64,000 bases of DNA from Lachnoanaerobaculum sanguinis (GCF_033242365.1 NZ_BTHK01000003.1:148337-212336), one strand, 5' to 3'. Counted from the first letter of the stretch, positions 34,973 through 44,682 are shown. The notes: a model not told the origin generated them from the sequence alone. Translations and numbers: made by a program.

Positions 34973-35307
34973 TCATCACCTCCGGCAATAAAAATCACTC
35001 CTGCCGATATTATAATTATTCCGATAATCTTTGGAAGAGTAACCGCCTCACCTAAAACTATAAATCCTAAAATGACACTTAACGCATAATTTGTTCCAAG
35101 TAAAGGTTGCAAAACAGATACACTTCCAAATCTATATGCAAGAAGCATCAACACAGCACCGATACCGTACAATGCAAACCCTGCCAAGGCTACTATGATA
35201 CCATGTGTAGACGCCAATTTCCAAAACAGCTGACCTACACAGGCAAATACCGCCGCAAGTAGCATGATTATAATGCCCACTTTATTTTTTTTAATTGATT
35301 CCAACAT
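34969..35307 (-). CDS. SMR/EamA-type four-helix membrane protein, ArnE/F-like partner subunit
   Basis: 112 residues, four transmembrane helices, with GQLFWKLAS in helix 1 and SVLQPLLGTNYALSVILGF in helix 3. It pairs with the next gene through an ATGA overlap. Its AGGAG site (35318-35322) lies at the edge of the terminator hairpin of the upstream gene, so read-through of that hairpin may control the pair. Confidence 0.8.
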   Translation of the reverse strand: MLESIKKNKVGIIIMLLAAVFACVGQLFWKLASTHGIIVALAGFALYGIGAVLMLLAYRFGSVSVLQPLLGTNYALSVILGFIVLGEAVTLPKIIGIIIISAGVIFIAGGDE

Positions 35308-35322
35308 ATATTAAATACTCCT

Positions 35323-35360
35323 AAAAACAGAACCCATATCAATATTGATATAGGTCCTGT
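35323..35360 (-). terminator. Hairpin with T run between the GT-C-like gene and the SMR pair
   Basis: On the minus strand ACAGGACCTATATCA pairs imperfectly with TGATATGGGTTCTGT and is followed by TTTTT and directly by the AGGAG of the next gene. It may be a partial terminator or attenuator. Confidence 0.65.
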
Positions 35361-35382
35361 ACTAAACTGTGTAAAATTTGTT

Positions 35383-37164
35383 TTAAATCTCTTCTACGAC
35401 TTTTTTCTTTTTAAAATGCTTTCCCGCTTCTTTAAAGAATATAATAGCATAAGCAAGCATTGCAGAGTTGGATACAGTATGTAAAACAGAATTTATCTGT
35501 GTACCCGTAGGTGTACCTGAATACATTTTTTCAATCTCAGTCAGGTATGCTCTTCCGCCAAAGAATATTGATGTAGCTGAAATATCTCCTATAGAAGAAA
35601 ATACAACATATACTACCATCAGTAACCCGCCGAATCCAAAAATAAATCTCTGTAAATTATCTTCCTGTCTTGCATACATCAGTGCAAATGCCGGCATCGT
35701 TACTATAAATATTCCCGGTGTACTCATTACAGAAAAGCTGAATCCGAATATCAGTGTGGCAATTATAAGTAAACTGTTTTGTATTAAATCAACTACACTT
35801 ACACTTAGATTTAATTTTGTGTAATTTAAGAGTATAAAAATCTCTATTACCATAGTAGTTACAAATAAAAATACCACAGGTGCATATTGTATTGTTGTCC
35901 ACCACATTCTCTGAGTAGCCGTCATATTTCGATACGCAACCTCTATCGGTGCATGTACTAATCTCGGTGCCAGGAAAATGATAAACATAACAAATCCAAA
36001 AACAGCAAAGTTAGCAATAAGCTTTACAAATTTTTCTCCCTTACTCTTAAAGAGGAAGTATAGTCCCATCATTCCGATTACCGGCATACACATCATCATT
36101 GGAATCTTACATGCCAAGCCGAATGCAACCAATACAAAGGGTAAAATTTTATTTTCATCAATATTATCCAAAAGAAGTATTCCAAGAGTTATAAAATATA
36201 AAGGCAGTGCATCATATTGTATAAATACAACAGATACATAAAAAGTTATCGGGTTAAGAACCGACCAAAGATATATACTTTTGCTCTTTTCCTTTGAAAT
36301 AATATTATGGTCTATCATAAAGCTTACCATACTTATTGCAGTTAAATTAAGCAATACTATGTTTATAAGTTTATGCAATATTGTATATTCCCAATGATAT
36401 GATACCACTGTAAACTTAAGCGGCAAGTAATTTATAAAATTTGCAGCATTATAAAATGCCAGCATCATTCCATCATATTGCCACAAAAACAAATTAACAT
36501 TTTTATATTCATTCAAACATGCAAAGAGCTGATAAATATCAATACCCGAGCTCGATAATTTAAGTGTCTCTACAATCGGCTGTAGGTCACAACCGTGATA
36601 AATTATAAGACTGATTAATGTTGCAATTAATGATATAAATATGGTCTTCTTTCCTACACTTACAATGGCAGACTTTGAATAAACAAGTTTGTCAAGTCTG
36701 TTTTCCTTGTTCAGCAATACTTTATTAAGTATAAATTCAAATATTAAAATAAAAACAATAGAAAATACTATCAATGAAGGATAGAAAAGGCCACCTACAA
36801 CATCTGTTTTTAACACAAATGTATCTTTATATACATCCGCACTTGTATAATCACTAATTTTATCAACCTTGGTAAACTGTTGATTATTTATTGTTGTAGC
36901 AGCAGGCGCACCATCCTTTATTTCGAAAGATACATTCAACAGATTGCCGTATATTTCATATTCCGTATGGTATCTTCCGTCGCTTCCTGCCGAAAGTGTT
37001 CTGTACTCCTCATCATACACAAACGACTCAACAACTCCATAGCTTTCAAAATTTGCCAAATCAAGGTAAATCTGAACTCTTGGAACAAGTATGTTCGCGA
37101 ATATAAATCCCAGATAAATAGCCACCAACAGTATTGGTATATGCAAATATTTTTTTATTTTCAT
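35383..37164 (-). CDS. Large polytopic membrane protein, probable GT-C glycosyltransferase
   Basis: 593 residues. One N-terminal helix (~8-28) is followed by a ~100-residue extracytoplasmic domain, then about twelve transmembrane helices. This layout, and a block with SYHWEYTILHKLINIVLLNL and FLWQYDGMMLAFYN, suggests a GT-C-type transferase that uses polyprenyl-phosphate sugars outside the membrane. No clear DxD-type motif could be assigned, so the function is inferred from topology and from the ArnE/F-like pair that follows. It starts five bases after rfbH. Confidence 0.6.
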   Translation of the reverse strand: MKIKKYLHIPILLVAIYLGFIFANILVPRVQIYLDLANFESYGVVESFVYDEEYRTLSAGSDGRYHTEYEIYGNLLNVSFEIKDGAPAATTINNQQFTKVDKISDYTSADVYKDTFVLKTDVVGGLFYPSLIVFSIVFILIFEFILNKVLLNKENRLDKLVYSKSAIVSVGKKTIFISLIATLISLIIYHGCDLQPIVETLKLSSSGIDIYQLFACLNEYKNVNLFLWQYDGMMLAFYNAANFINYLPLKFTVVSYHWEYTILHKLINIVLLNLTAISMVSFMIDHNIISKEKSKSIYLWSVLNPITFYVSVVFIQYDALPLYFITLGILLLDNIDENKILPFVLVAFGLACKIPMMMCMPVIGMMGLYFLFKSKGEKFVKLIANFAVFGFVMFIIFLAPRLVHAPIEVAYRNMTATQRMWWTTIQYAPVVFLFVTTMVIEIFILLNYTKLNLSVSVVDLIQNSLLIIATLIFGFSFSVMSTPGIFIVTMPAFALMYARQEDNLQRFIFGFGGLLMVVYVVFSSIGDISATSIFFGGRAYLTEIEKMYSGTPTGTQINSVLHTVSNSAMLAYAIIFFKEAGKHFKKKKVVEEI

Positions 37165-37169
37165 ATACC

Positions 37170-38513
37170 CTACTGCTCTCTTATACCTTCAATAATCATC
37201 TTAGCCATAAAATCAATCATATCATTTGTCATTCCTGGATAAAGTCCTACCCAGAATGTATCGTTCATAATACGGTCTGTATTTGTAAGGTCACCGACAA
37301 TTCTGTATCCTTCTTTAGTCTCTCTCATCTGATCAAAACAAGGATGTTTTGTGAGATTTCCGGCAAAGAGCATTCTTGTCTGAATACCGTTTGACTCGAG
37401 TTTGTTTACAAGCTTTCCTCTGTCAACACCCTCTTTACATGTAATAAGGAAACCGAACCAGCTCGGATCTCCGTTCTTTACAGGAACAGGAAGTATGATT
37501 TTATCCTCAACAGGCTTTAATGCCTCATACAATCTCTTATAATTCTCTCTTCTTCTTTGTGCAAAGCTCGGGAATTTCTTTAACTGTGCCACTCCGACTG
37601 CCGCTTGAAGATCTGTAGGCTTTAGATTGTATCCGAAGTGTGAATATACATACTTATGATCATATCCCAAAGGTAGCTCACCATATTGACGGTCAAATCT
37701 ATGTCCACACATATTGTCCTGTCCTGAATGACATACACAATCTCTTCCCCAGTCTCTTATTGACTTAATTATCTTGCTTAAAAGAGGATTTGAAGTGTAT
37801 ACTGCTCCACCCTCTCCCATTGTCATATGATGTGGAGGATAGAAACTTGATGTTCCTATATCTCCTATTGTACCTGTAAACTTCTTCTCACCGTCTATAA
37901 CATATGTACTTCCAAGCGCATCACAGTTATCCTCAATAAGCCATAGATTATGCTTTTTGCAAAAAGACACAACAGCTTCAAGATCAAAAGGGTTACCAAG
38001 AGTATGAGCTACCATTACAGCTTTTGTCTTTTCTGACATGGCCTCTTCAAGTTTAGTAACATCTATATTGTATTGTGGTATTGTAACATCCACAAATACA
38101 GGTACCGCACCATATTGTATAATAGGTGTAACAGTTGTAGGGAAACCACATGCTACAGTTATAACTTCATCTCCTCTTTTCACCTGTCTTTCACCCAAAA
38201 GTGGTGAAGTCAAAGTCATAAATGCGAGCAAGTTAGCACTTGAGCCTGAGTTTACAAGTGATACATACTTTGCACCGAACTGCTTTCCAAACTCCTTCTC
38301 AAACTCATCAAAATATCTTCCGGCTGTAAGCCAAAACTCCAAAGAGGCATCTACAAGATTTACCATCTCCTCAGAGTCATACACTCTGGAAGCATAGGTT
38401 ATTCTGTCACCTTCTTTAAATTCTTTTTTTATGTTATGGAATTTGTCATGATACTCCTTAACCAACTCCAATATTTCCTTATGAGCATCTTCTCGTGTTT
38501 TATTTTCGAACAT
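37170..38513 (-). CDS. rfbH: CDP-6-deoxy-D-xylo-4-hexulose-3-dehydrase (E1)
   Basis: 447 residues, DegT/AspC fold. It removes the C-3 hydroxyl on the way to CDP-3,6-dideoxyhexoses using PMP and a [2Fe-2S] cluster. Two diagnostic features are present: the PLP lysine is replaced by histidine (SFYPPHHMTMGEGGAV), and the cluster cysteines lie in DCVCHSGQDNMCGHRF. E1 needs the reductase E3 (AscD/RfbI type); no E3 gene lies in this window. It is clustered with rfbF and rfbG in biosynthetic order. Confidence 0.95.
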   Translation of the reverse strand: MFENKTREDAHKEILELVKEYHDKFHNIKKEFKEGDRITYASRVYDSEEMVNLVDASLEFWLTAGRYFDEFEKEFGKQFGAKYVSLVNSGSSANLLAFMTLTSPLLGERQVKRGDEVITVACGFPTTVTPIIQYGAVPVFVDVTIPQYNIDVTKLEEAMSEKTKAVMVAHTLGNPFDLEAVVSFCKKHNLWLIEDNCDALGSTYVIDGEKKFTGTIGDIGTSSFYPPHHMTMGEGGAVYTSNPLLSKIIKSIRDWGRDCVCHSGQDNMCGHRFDRQYGELPLGYDHKYVYSHFGYNLKPTDLQAAVGVAQLKKFPSFAQRRRENYKRLYEALKPVEDKIILPVPVKNGDPSWFGFLITCKEGVDRGKLVNKLESNGIQTRMLFAGNLTKHPCFDQMRETKEGYRIVGDLTNTDRIMNDTFWVGLYPGMTNDMIDFMAKMIIEGIREQ

Positions 38514-38534
38514 TTCTCCTCCAAATTATATATA

Positions 38535-39593
38535 CTATTTATTTAAATAAGATTTTATCTGCCTTTCAGTGACAGCATTCATATCTTCTCCGTCATTCCA
38601 AGCTCTATACCATTCCACGCTCAAATCAATAGCTCCATGAACATTTAGTCCCGGTTTCCAACCATATACTGCCTTTAATTTATCACAGTTAAGTTTCAAG
38701 AAACCTGCCTCATGAGGACCGCCGTCTGATTGAATTTTAAAATCAAATCCTTCTCCCCAAGCTCTTTTAAAGCTCTCTACCAAAGTCTGTGCATTTACAC
38801 AATCACTGTCATCAGGTCCTACATTAAAGTAACCTTCAAACCTTTCTCTATCCTGTGCCTGTCTCATAACTATATCAAGATATATAAAGAGTGGCTCAAG
38901 TACATGCTGAAAAGGTCTTATTGAATTCGGATTTCTTATTATAACGGGATTATTTGATATTGCAGCTCTTACACAGTCAGGAACTATTCTATCCTTTGCA
39001 AAATCTCCGCCACCTATTACATTTCCGGCTCTCGCTGTAGATACAGGTAAAGCATTTAAAAAACTCTTCTTATAACTATGTGTTACAAGTTCCGAGCAAG
39101 ACTTTGAATTGGAATATGGATCATAACCGTCAAGGAAGTCGGTTTCAACATATCCCTTATCCTGTTCCTTGTTGTCATATACTTTATCTGTTGTAACATT
39201 AAGGAAACTCTTTACACTTTTAGAGAGTCTTACACATTCCATAATATTTACAGTACCCATAACATTGGTTTCATAAGTGTATACAGGTCTTTCATAAGAA
39301 TCTCTAACTATAGGCTGTGCCGCCATATGAATTACATACTCCGGCTCTACCTCATCAAATACCTTCTTTAAATGTTCAAGGTCTCTTATATCTCCAATAA
39401 CAGAGTTCATTTCTGTTTCCAAACCTAAAATATCAAAAATATTTGTATCTGTAGGCGGATTCAGTGCATAACCTGTAAGGTTTGCACCACACATTATAAG
39501 TATCTTAGAAAGCCAAGAGCCTTTAAAACCTGTATGTCCTGTAAGAAGTACCTTTTTACCGCCATAAAATTTTTTCAATTCTTCAAAATTCAT
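38535..39593 (-). CDS. rfbG: CDP-glucose 4,6-dehydratase
   Basis: 352 residues, extended SDR. It converts CDP-glucose to CDP-4-keto-6-deoxyglucose. It shows LLTGHTGFKGSWLSKIL, which is the family-typical variant of GxxGxxG, then HMAAQPIVRDSY, NVTTDKVYDNKEQ and the catalytic YDPYSNSKSCSELV. It begins on the base following the rfbF stop codon, giving direct translational coupling. Confidence 0.96.
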   Translation of the reverse strand: MNFEELKKFYGGKKVLLTGHTGFKGSWLSKILIMCGANLTGYALNPPTDTNIFDILGLETEMNSVIGDIRDLEHLKKVFDEVEPEYVIHMAAQPIVRDSYERPVYTYETNVMGTVNIMECVRLSKSVKSFLNVTTDKVYDNKEQDKGYVETDFLDGYDPYSNSKSCSELVTHSYKKSFLNALPVSTARAGNVIGGGDFAKDRIVPDCVRAAISNNPVIIRNPNSIRPFQHVLEPLFIYLDIVMRQAQDRERFEGYFNVGPDDSDCVNAQTLVESFKRAWGEGFDFKIQSDGGPHEAGFLKLNCDKLKAVYGWKPGLNVHGAIDLSVEWYRAWNDGEDMNAVTERQIKSYLNK

Positions 39594-40373
39594 TTATTCA
39601 GTCCACCTCATCCATGGAGCCTTTCCACTTGCCCAAAGATTTTCCAATTTTTCTTTTTCTCTTTGTGTATCCATGCACTGCCAGAAACCGTCATGCTCAA
39701 ATCCCATGAGTTCGCCATCCTTAGCAAGTTGCAACATAGGTTTTTGCTCAAATATAGTAGCATCACCCTCTGTAATATAATCAAATATATTCGGATTCAA
39801 TACCATAAATCCGCCGTTTATAATGGCAGAATCATCTTCACTCTTTTCTCTAAAAGATGTAATGAGACCTGATTCTTCTTTTTGAAGCACACCCTTTTGC
39901 TGCGCTAAGCTCACAGTAGTTATTGTTGCAGTTTTTCCATGGCTCTGATGGAACTTAAGAAGTGCATCTATATCCACATCAGCAACTCCGTCACCGTATG
40001 TAAGCATAAAAGGCTCATCCTTCAAATGTTCCTTTGCCCTTAAAATTCTTCCACCGGTCATAGTATTCAGTCCTGTATCAAGTACTGTAACTTTCCAATC
40101 CTCAGCGTTTCTTTGATGAACTTCCATCTTATTGTTTTTTATATCAAAAGTTACATCTGAATTATAAACAAAATAATTTGCAAAATACTCTTTTATCTTA
40201 TTCTGCTTATATCCTGCCAAGATTACAAACTCGTTAATTCCAAATGTTGAATAATACTTCATTATATGCCATAAAATCGGCTGACTGCCAATCTCAATCA
40301 TTGGCTTCGGTTTCAAATGGCTTTCTTCAGAAATTCTTGTTCCAAGTCCGCCTGCTAATAATACAACTTTCAT
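39594..40373 (-). CDS. rfbF: Glucose-1-phosphate cytidylyltransferase
   Basis: 259 residues. It makes CDP-glucose from CTP and glucose 1-phosphate. The nucleotidyltransferase signature LLAGGLGTRISEES is followed by KPKPMIEIG, then the Mg-binding LTYGDGVADVDID and the C-terminal FWQCMDTQREKEKLE. It is the committed first enzyme for the CDP-dideoxyhexose set. Confidence 0.97.
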   Translation of the reverse strand: MKVVLLAGGLGTRISEESHLKPKPMIEIGSQPILWHIMKYYSTFGINEFVILAGYKQNKIKEYFANYFVYNSDVTFDIKNNKMEVHQRNAEDWKVTVLDTGLNTMTGGRILRAKEHLKDEPFMLTYGDGVADVDIDALLKFHQSHGKTATITTVSLAQQKGVLQKEESGLITSFREKSEDDSAIINGGFMVLNPNIFDYITEGDATIFEQKPMLQLAKDGELMGFEHDGFWQCMDTQREKEKLENLWASGKAPWMRWTE

Positions 40374-40418
40374 TCAATCAACTCCTTATAGTTTCAATTC
40401 AATATTACTATTACAAAA

Positions 40419-40985
40419 TTAAATTAATTCAATAGGGTTCAATTCGTACTCTTTAAAACTTGGCAGACCCAAATCTCTATTGGAGTGAACTGTTTTTGAC
40501 AAATCTGCCGGCCACTCAATATTTAAGTCCGGATCATCAAATCTTATTCCTGTATCCGTCTCCTGACTATATTTACCATCACATAAATACAGCATCACAG
40601 TTCCGTCTTCCTGTGATAAAAAGCCATGTGCAAATCCGCGCGGAACATAAAGTGCTTTACCGTTTTCTGCACTAAGCTCAAAAGCTCTCCATTCCTTATA
40701 CGTCTTACTGTCTTTTCTTAAATCAACAATGACATCCCATACGCTTCCACTCATAACACATACCAATTTTGCTTGCGGATGTTTTAACTGAAAGTGTAAC
40801 CCTCTTATAACGTTTTTAGATGAAACAGAGGCAAAGGCTTCATCTAAACCAAACTCTATTCCATTCTCTCTATAAATACTTTTTTCAAAATTCTTGGTAA
40901 AGCCGCCTCTATTGTCTCCAACATGGAAATTTTCAATCAAATACGCGCCTTCTAAATCCAGTTTTTCAAAAGTAAATCCCGGCAT
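40419..40985 (-). CDS. RmlC-like NDP-4-keto-6-deoxyhexose epimerase
   Basis: 188-residue cupin of the dTDP-4-dehydrorhamnose 3,5-epimerase family. The catalytic histidine is in VIRGLHFQLKHPQAKL; the later YVPRGFAHGF, the Tyr-bearing YLCDGKYSQETDTGIRFDDP and NIEWP complete the fold. There are no rmlA, rmlB or rmlD genes here, so it more likely acts on a CDP-linked 4-keto sugar, as AscE does in CDP-L-ascarylose synthesis. The substrate assignment is inference from the neighbourhood. Confidence 0.88.
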   Translation of the reverse strand: MPGFTFEKLDLEGAYLIENFHVGDNRGGFTKNFEKSIYRENGIEFGLDEAFASVSSKNVIRGLHFQLKHPQAKLVCVMSGSVWDVIVDLRKDSKTYKEWRAFELSAENGKALYVPRGFAHGFLSQEDGTVMLYLCDGKYSQETDTGIRFDDPDLNIEWPADLSKTVHSNRDLGLPSFKEYELNPIELI

Positions 40986-41016
40986 ATATCCACCTCCTAT
41001 ATCTATAATCGATAAT

Positions 41017-41922
41017 TTAATTATTATTTTTTATCCACATAGCAGTTCTTTTAATACCCTCTTTAAAGCTGACTTTCGGCTCAAAACCTGTATCATTTTT
41101 CACAGCATTTACATCAAACTCCTTGTATGTTAATGAAACACCACTGAAAGGAATCTCCCCTAAACCGATTTCTATTTGCGGATCAATTGCATCTCTCATT
41201 TCAATCAAAAACTCTCTTAACGGTTTCGGATTCAAACTGCCAATATAGTATGTCCTGTTAGATATACCCTTTTCTCCAATCCTGCAAAATGCTTCTGCAG
41301 CATCATCAATATATATAAAGTCATATATCTGTTTTCCTTCTGAAAATGCACAATGTTCTCCATTAAGCATCTTCCTTATGCTTGTATTAACCATCCTCGG
41401 ACTTGTCTCTCCGGGACCATATATATTAGATATAACAGCTCGTATATAATCCACTCCGATGCTTCCCGCAATAGCTCTTAACATATAATCTGCCGTCAGC
41501 TTTGCCGTTGAATAGATTGTATTAATACCCGGCACCAGTTCCGAATCCATTACAGCATTTACTTCATATTCCATTATACTTGATGCAAATATAAACCTTG
41601 TACATCCAAGTTCTCTACAAGTTCTAATTGAACTACATGAATTTTGTATATTTGAGAGTTGAACGTTCTCATCAGCTCTTAAAGGTCCGGCGCTCCCGAC
41701 CCAGGCTAAATGATAAAATTCAGAAACTCTATCATTTCCGACAATATCTCTTATATTATCTTTTTCAGCTCTTACAATGACTACATTTTCCAGGTTTTCA
41801 ATGTTTTCGCTTGACTCATTTACGACAGCATATACCTTAACTCCGCTATTAGAGAAAAATTTGCATATCGCAGCTCCTATAAATCCGTTAGCTCCTGTAA
41901 CAACCACACTTTTCTCTGTCAA
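41017..41922 (-). CDS. NAD-dependent epimerase/reductase (extended SDR)
   Basis: 301 residues: VVTGANGFIGAAICKFF at the N-terminus, FASSIMEYE and the catalytic YSTAKLTADYM. It is of the size and type of the 4-ketoreductases that finish CDP-dideoxyhexoses (ascarylose, paratose or abequose synthases). With an RmlC-like epimerase next to it, an AscF-like role giving an L-sugar is the best guess. A simple UDP-sugar 4-epimerase remains possible. Confidence 0.82.
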   Translation of the reverse strand: MTEKSVVVTGANGFIGAAICKFFSNSGVKVYAVVNESSENIENLENVVIVRAEKDNIRDIVGNDRVSEFYHLAWVGSAGPLRADENVQLSNIQNSCSSIRTCRELGCTRFIFASSIMEYEVNAVMDSELVPGINTIYSTAKLTADYMLRAIAGSIGVDYIRAVISNIYGPGETSPRMVNTSIRKMLNGEHCAFSEGKQIYDFIYIDDAAEAFCRIGEKGISNRTYYIGSLNPKPLREFLIEMRDAIDPQIEIGLGEIPFSGVSLTYKEFDVNAVKNDTGFEPKVSFKEGIKRTAMWIKNNN

Positions 41923-41925
41923 AAC

Positions 41926-42873
41926 TTAATCCTCCTTAGAATCAAATCCAACTCTTCTCTGTTCGACAACCAAAGGTCTATCCATAACTCTTATGTTTAT
42001 ATTTAATATGTATTCACCTAAAAATCCTATAAAGAACAGGATAACCGATCCCATAAAAAAAGTACCTACAGAAAGTGCCGCTATTCCAAGCTGAAAGCTT
42101 TCCCAATTTATAATCTTCATAATAATAGTTACAATGGCTAAAACAAAGCATACACCTGACATCAAAAAGCCCATAATTGTTGCCAATCTCATAACTACTT
42201 TTGAGTATGATGTTATTCCAAGCATTGCCAAATCATAAAGCTTAAAGAAATTAAAATTGGATTTTCCGTTTTCTCTCTGTTTTTGTTCATAATAAACTTC
42301 TGCCCTCTCAGGTCCAAGTTCTGCAACTATTCCTCTAAGGTATGGGTTTGAATCCTTAAGTTGTTTCATAACGTCAATAAACTTTTTATCATAGAGTCCA
42401 AATCCTGTAAATTGCTCTATATGATCAATATCGGCTATCTTCTTTATAACTTTATAATACATTCCTCTAAGGAAGTACATAATAGGGTTTTCCTTGCTTT
42501 TATTTTTTATACCTATTACTATCTGTTTTCCTTTTTCCCACTCTTTAACAAAATCCACTATAACTTCAGGAGGATCTTGCATATCTGCAAATATTAACAC
42601 AGTACAATCGCCTGTTCCCTGTAACAATCCATAGAAACAAGACCTGCTGAAACCGAAGTTCTTGGCATTAAATATTGCCTTAACTCTACTGTCCTTCTCT
42701 GACAGTTCTTCAATTATTTCTCTGGACCTGTCCAAAGAATAATTGTCAATGTAAATCAGCTCAAAATTATAATTACTGAGATCCGTCTCAAAAATCTTTT
42801 TTATCCTTTCATATATAAGCGGTATATTTACCTCTTCATTATATGTAGGAACCAATATTGAAATTGTTTTCAT
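41926..42873 (-). CDS. Polyprenyl-phosphate-type glycosyltransferase family 2 with two C-terminal helices
   Basis: 315 residues from the ATG at 42873, which has GGAG at normal spacing; an upstream start at 42906 lacks one. The GT-A domain shows ILVPTYNEEVNIPLIYERI, LIFADMQDPPEVI (DxD-like) and a C-terminal two-helix hairpin (~235-300). This is the GtrB/ArnC/DPM1 class, which transfers a sugar from an NDP donor to undecaprenyl phosphate. It could supply the lipid-linked sugar for the ArnE/F-like flippase and the GT-C-like enzyme in the same cluster. Confidence 0.9.
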   Translation of the reverse strand: MKTISILVPTYNEEVNIPLIYERIKKIFETDLSNYNFELIYIDNYSLDRSREIIEELSEKDSRVKAIFNAKNFGFSRSCFYGLLQGTGDCTVLIFADMQDPPEVIVDFVKEWEKGKQIVIGIKNKSKENPIMYFLRGMYYKVIKKIADIDHIEQFTGFGLYDKKFIDVMKQLKDSNPYLRGIVAELGPERAEVYYEQKQRENGKSNFNFFKLYDLAMLGITSYSKVVMRLATIMGFLMSGVCFVLAIVTIIMKIINWESFQLGIAALSVGTFFMGSVILFFIGFLGEYILNINIRVMDRPLVVEQRRVGFDSKED

Positions 42874-43011
42874 ATCACTTCTCCAATCAGATACACTATA
42901 AGACATAGCGAAACCTATTATATTATCGCTTATATCATCTACTATTTCAAGTGCAAAAATATTACGATTATCTGCCGACTGTAAAATTATATTTTTATAC
43001 TCATACGGATA

Positions 43012-44670
43012 TTAGTATAGCTTTATATCGCTAAAAATATACTCTGTGTCCGGACTTCCATTTGTATCTGAATAGCCTCCATTAAAAAACATTGTAATAG
43101 GCGTTTTTTGGTCTGATACATCTATCAGGTACTGCTCCCAATCATTTCCCACATCTCCAAATCCATAAGATATCTCACTTATCTTCTCATTATCTGCATT
43201 GATTGCTATTACAGTCGGCTCTCCACCTCCCGCTACTTTCCTTCCGTAAAATACAATATATTTATGTTTGCCAATATCATCTATAGTTATCTTGCCACCA
43301 ACATAGTTACCTTCAATAATAAATTCTTCAGGCGTAACATTACTGTCATAAGATCTTTTTAAACTTCCTATACATTTTATTCCCTTATTATTATCTTTCC
43401 GGTCCTCTACAATTTCTGCATTTTTTAGTTCCAAACCCGTATTGTCTTCGAGTAAATCTATTGGTTCAATCCCCAATATTTTCTTATTGTATAATGCAGC
43501 CTGATAATAATCATTCTTATAGTTCACTTGAGAATATAAACTATGAAAATCAAAATTCAAATAATCTCTAAGCTGTTTAGAAAAAATACCCTTATAGTTT
43601 TCTTCTGTCAGTCGATACTTATCATTGTACATACACTGAAGTATATAGCTATTTATCCACTCTCCGTAATGTGATGTATCCCAATATTCCTTATTCCCAT
43701 CCTTATTAGGCTCCGGCAATTCTATTATGGAATCTCTATAATTATTCATATCTGTCACAATTTCCATATCGTCGCAAAGTGAGTAAAGTTTTATATTGTC
43801 ATGTTGAAGTATCAACTCTGTAGCATATTCCATCTCTTCAATGCGCTTATATATAGTTCCGTCTGAAATATAATCGAAGTATGTCAGTATACTATATGGA
43901 GTATAAAAATAGTAAAACATTACATCCTTATGTTCATCTGCGATATCTGTAACATTTTTTGTAATATTATCTTTAATAATATTTTTTTCATCTTCCGTTA
44001 AATGTATTGGGCTACCTGCTTTATTAAATTCTATCTTCTCTAAATGTTCCCGGCTTAATCCATATTCATAGCCATAATTGTTTTTTGTCCAGTTTGAATA
44101 ATCATCAAATGATACAATTCCCGGCTTAAAGCCTTCTTTTCCTCTATCCTCAAACATCTTATAAACTCTTCCAAAAATTATATCTTTATTAAAAATATAA
44201 TTTACATCATTAAATGGATTACTATCATATAAATAAACCGGATACTCCCCTAAATCATTCCTCATCTTATCAGAATCTTCATTAATCATTCCAACATCTA
44301 ATCCTCTTACCACCAGCTTTAATTTATCATTATATTTAAATGCTGTTCTTATATTATTATTAATCTCATTATATGTCGCACCAGCAAATGGTACTTTAAT
44401 TGAATTAACCTTAAACAACTCATCCAGTTCTGATGTCTTAAAGTTTTCAGTCATAGATGTACCGATAATCATAGCATCATAATCAAAATTTTTAATTATA
44501 CCGTCATTAAACTCACGTTGATGATTACCCTCTAATGTATAAAAGAAAATGTCTGTATGTGGTTTATGATAATGAAAAAGAGGATCAACATAATATATCA
44601 AACCACATATTGAGCATAGACTCACCGCAACAGTTAAAATCCAAATTATCAAATACCGTGTTTTCTTCAC
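43012..44670 (-). CDS. SGNH/AlgJ-like membrane-anchored O-acyltransferase partner
   Basis: 552 residues. An N-terminal membrane anchor (~6-27) precedes an extracytoplasmic SGNH-hydrolase-like domain with IIGTSMTENFKTSEL (the GDSx position has Thr-Ser-Met) and the distal catalytic-type DTSHYGEW. The last ~160 residues look like a beta-sandwich, possibly carbohydrate-binding (FYGRKVAGGGEPTV; DWEQYLIDVSD). Such proteins pass an acyl group received from an MBOAT partner to the polysaccharide. The MBOAT gene lies 12 bases upstream. Confidence 0.82.
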   Translation of the reverse strand: MKKTRYLIIWILTVAVSLCSICGLIYYVDPLFHYHKPHTDIFFYTLEGNHQREFNDGIIKNFDYDAMIIGTSMTENFKTSELDELFKVNSIKVPFAGATYNEINNNIRTAFKYNDKLKLVVRGLDVGMINEDSDKMRNDLGEYPVYLYDSNPFNDVNYIFNKDIIFGRVYKMFEDRGKEGFKPGIVSFDDYSNWTKNNYGYEYGLSREHLEKIEFNKAGSPIHLTEDEKNIIKDNITKNVTDIADEHKDVMFYYFYTPYSILTYFDYISDGTIYKRIEEMEYATELILQHDNIKLYSLCDDMEIVTDMNNYRDSIIELPEPNKDGNKEYWDTSHYGEWINSYILQCMYNDKYRLTEENYKGIFSKQLRDYLNFDFHSLYSQVNYKNDYYQAALYNKKILGIEPIDLLEDNTGLELKNAEIVEDRKDNNKGIKCIGSLKRSYDSNVTPEEFIIEGNYVGGKITIDDIGKHKYIVFYGRKVAGGGEPTVIAINADNEKISEISYGFGDVGNDWEQYLIDVSDQKTPITMFFNGGYSDTNGSPDTEYIFSDIKLY

Positions 44671-44682
44671 TATCTTATTCCC

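Noticed and set aside
40419..40985. dTDP-rhamnose cluster (rmlC)
   Set aside because: rmlA, rmlB and rmlD are absent and the flanking genes are CDP-sugar enzymes, so the epimerase is better read as part of the CDP pathway.
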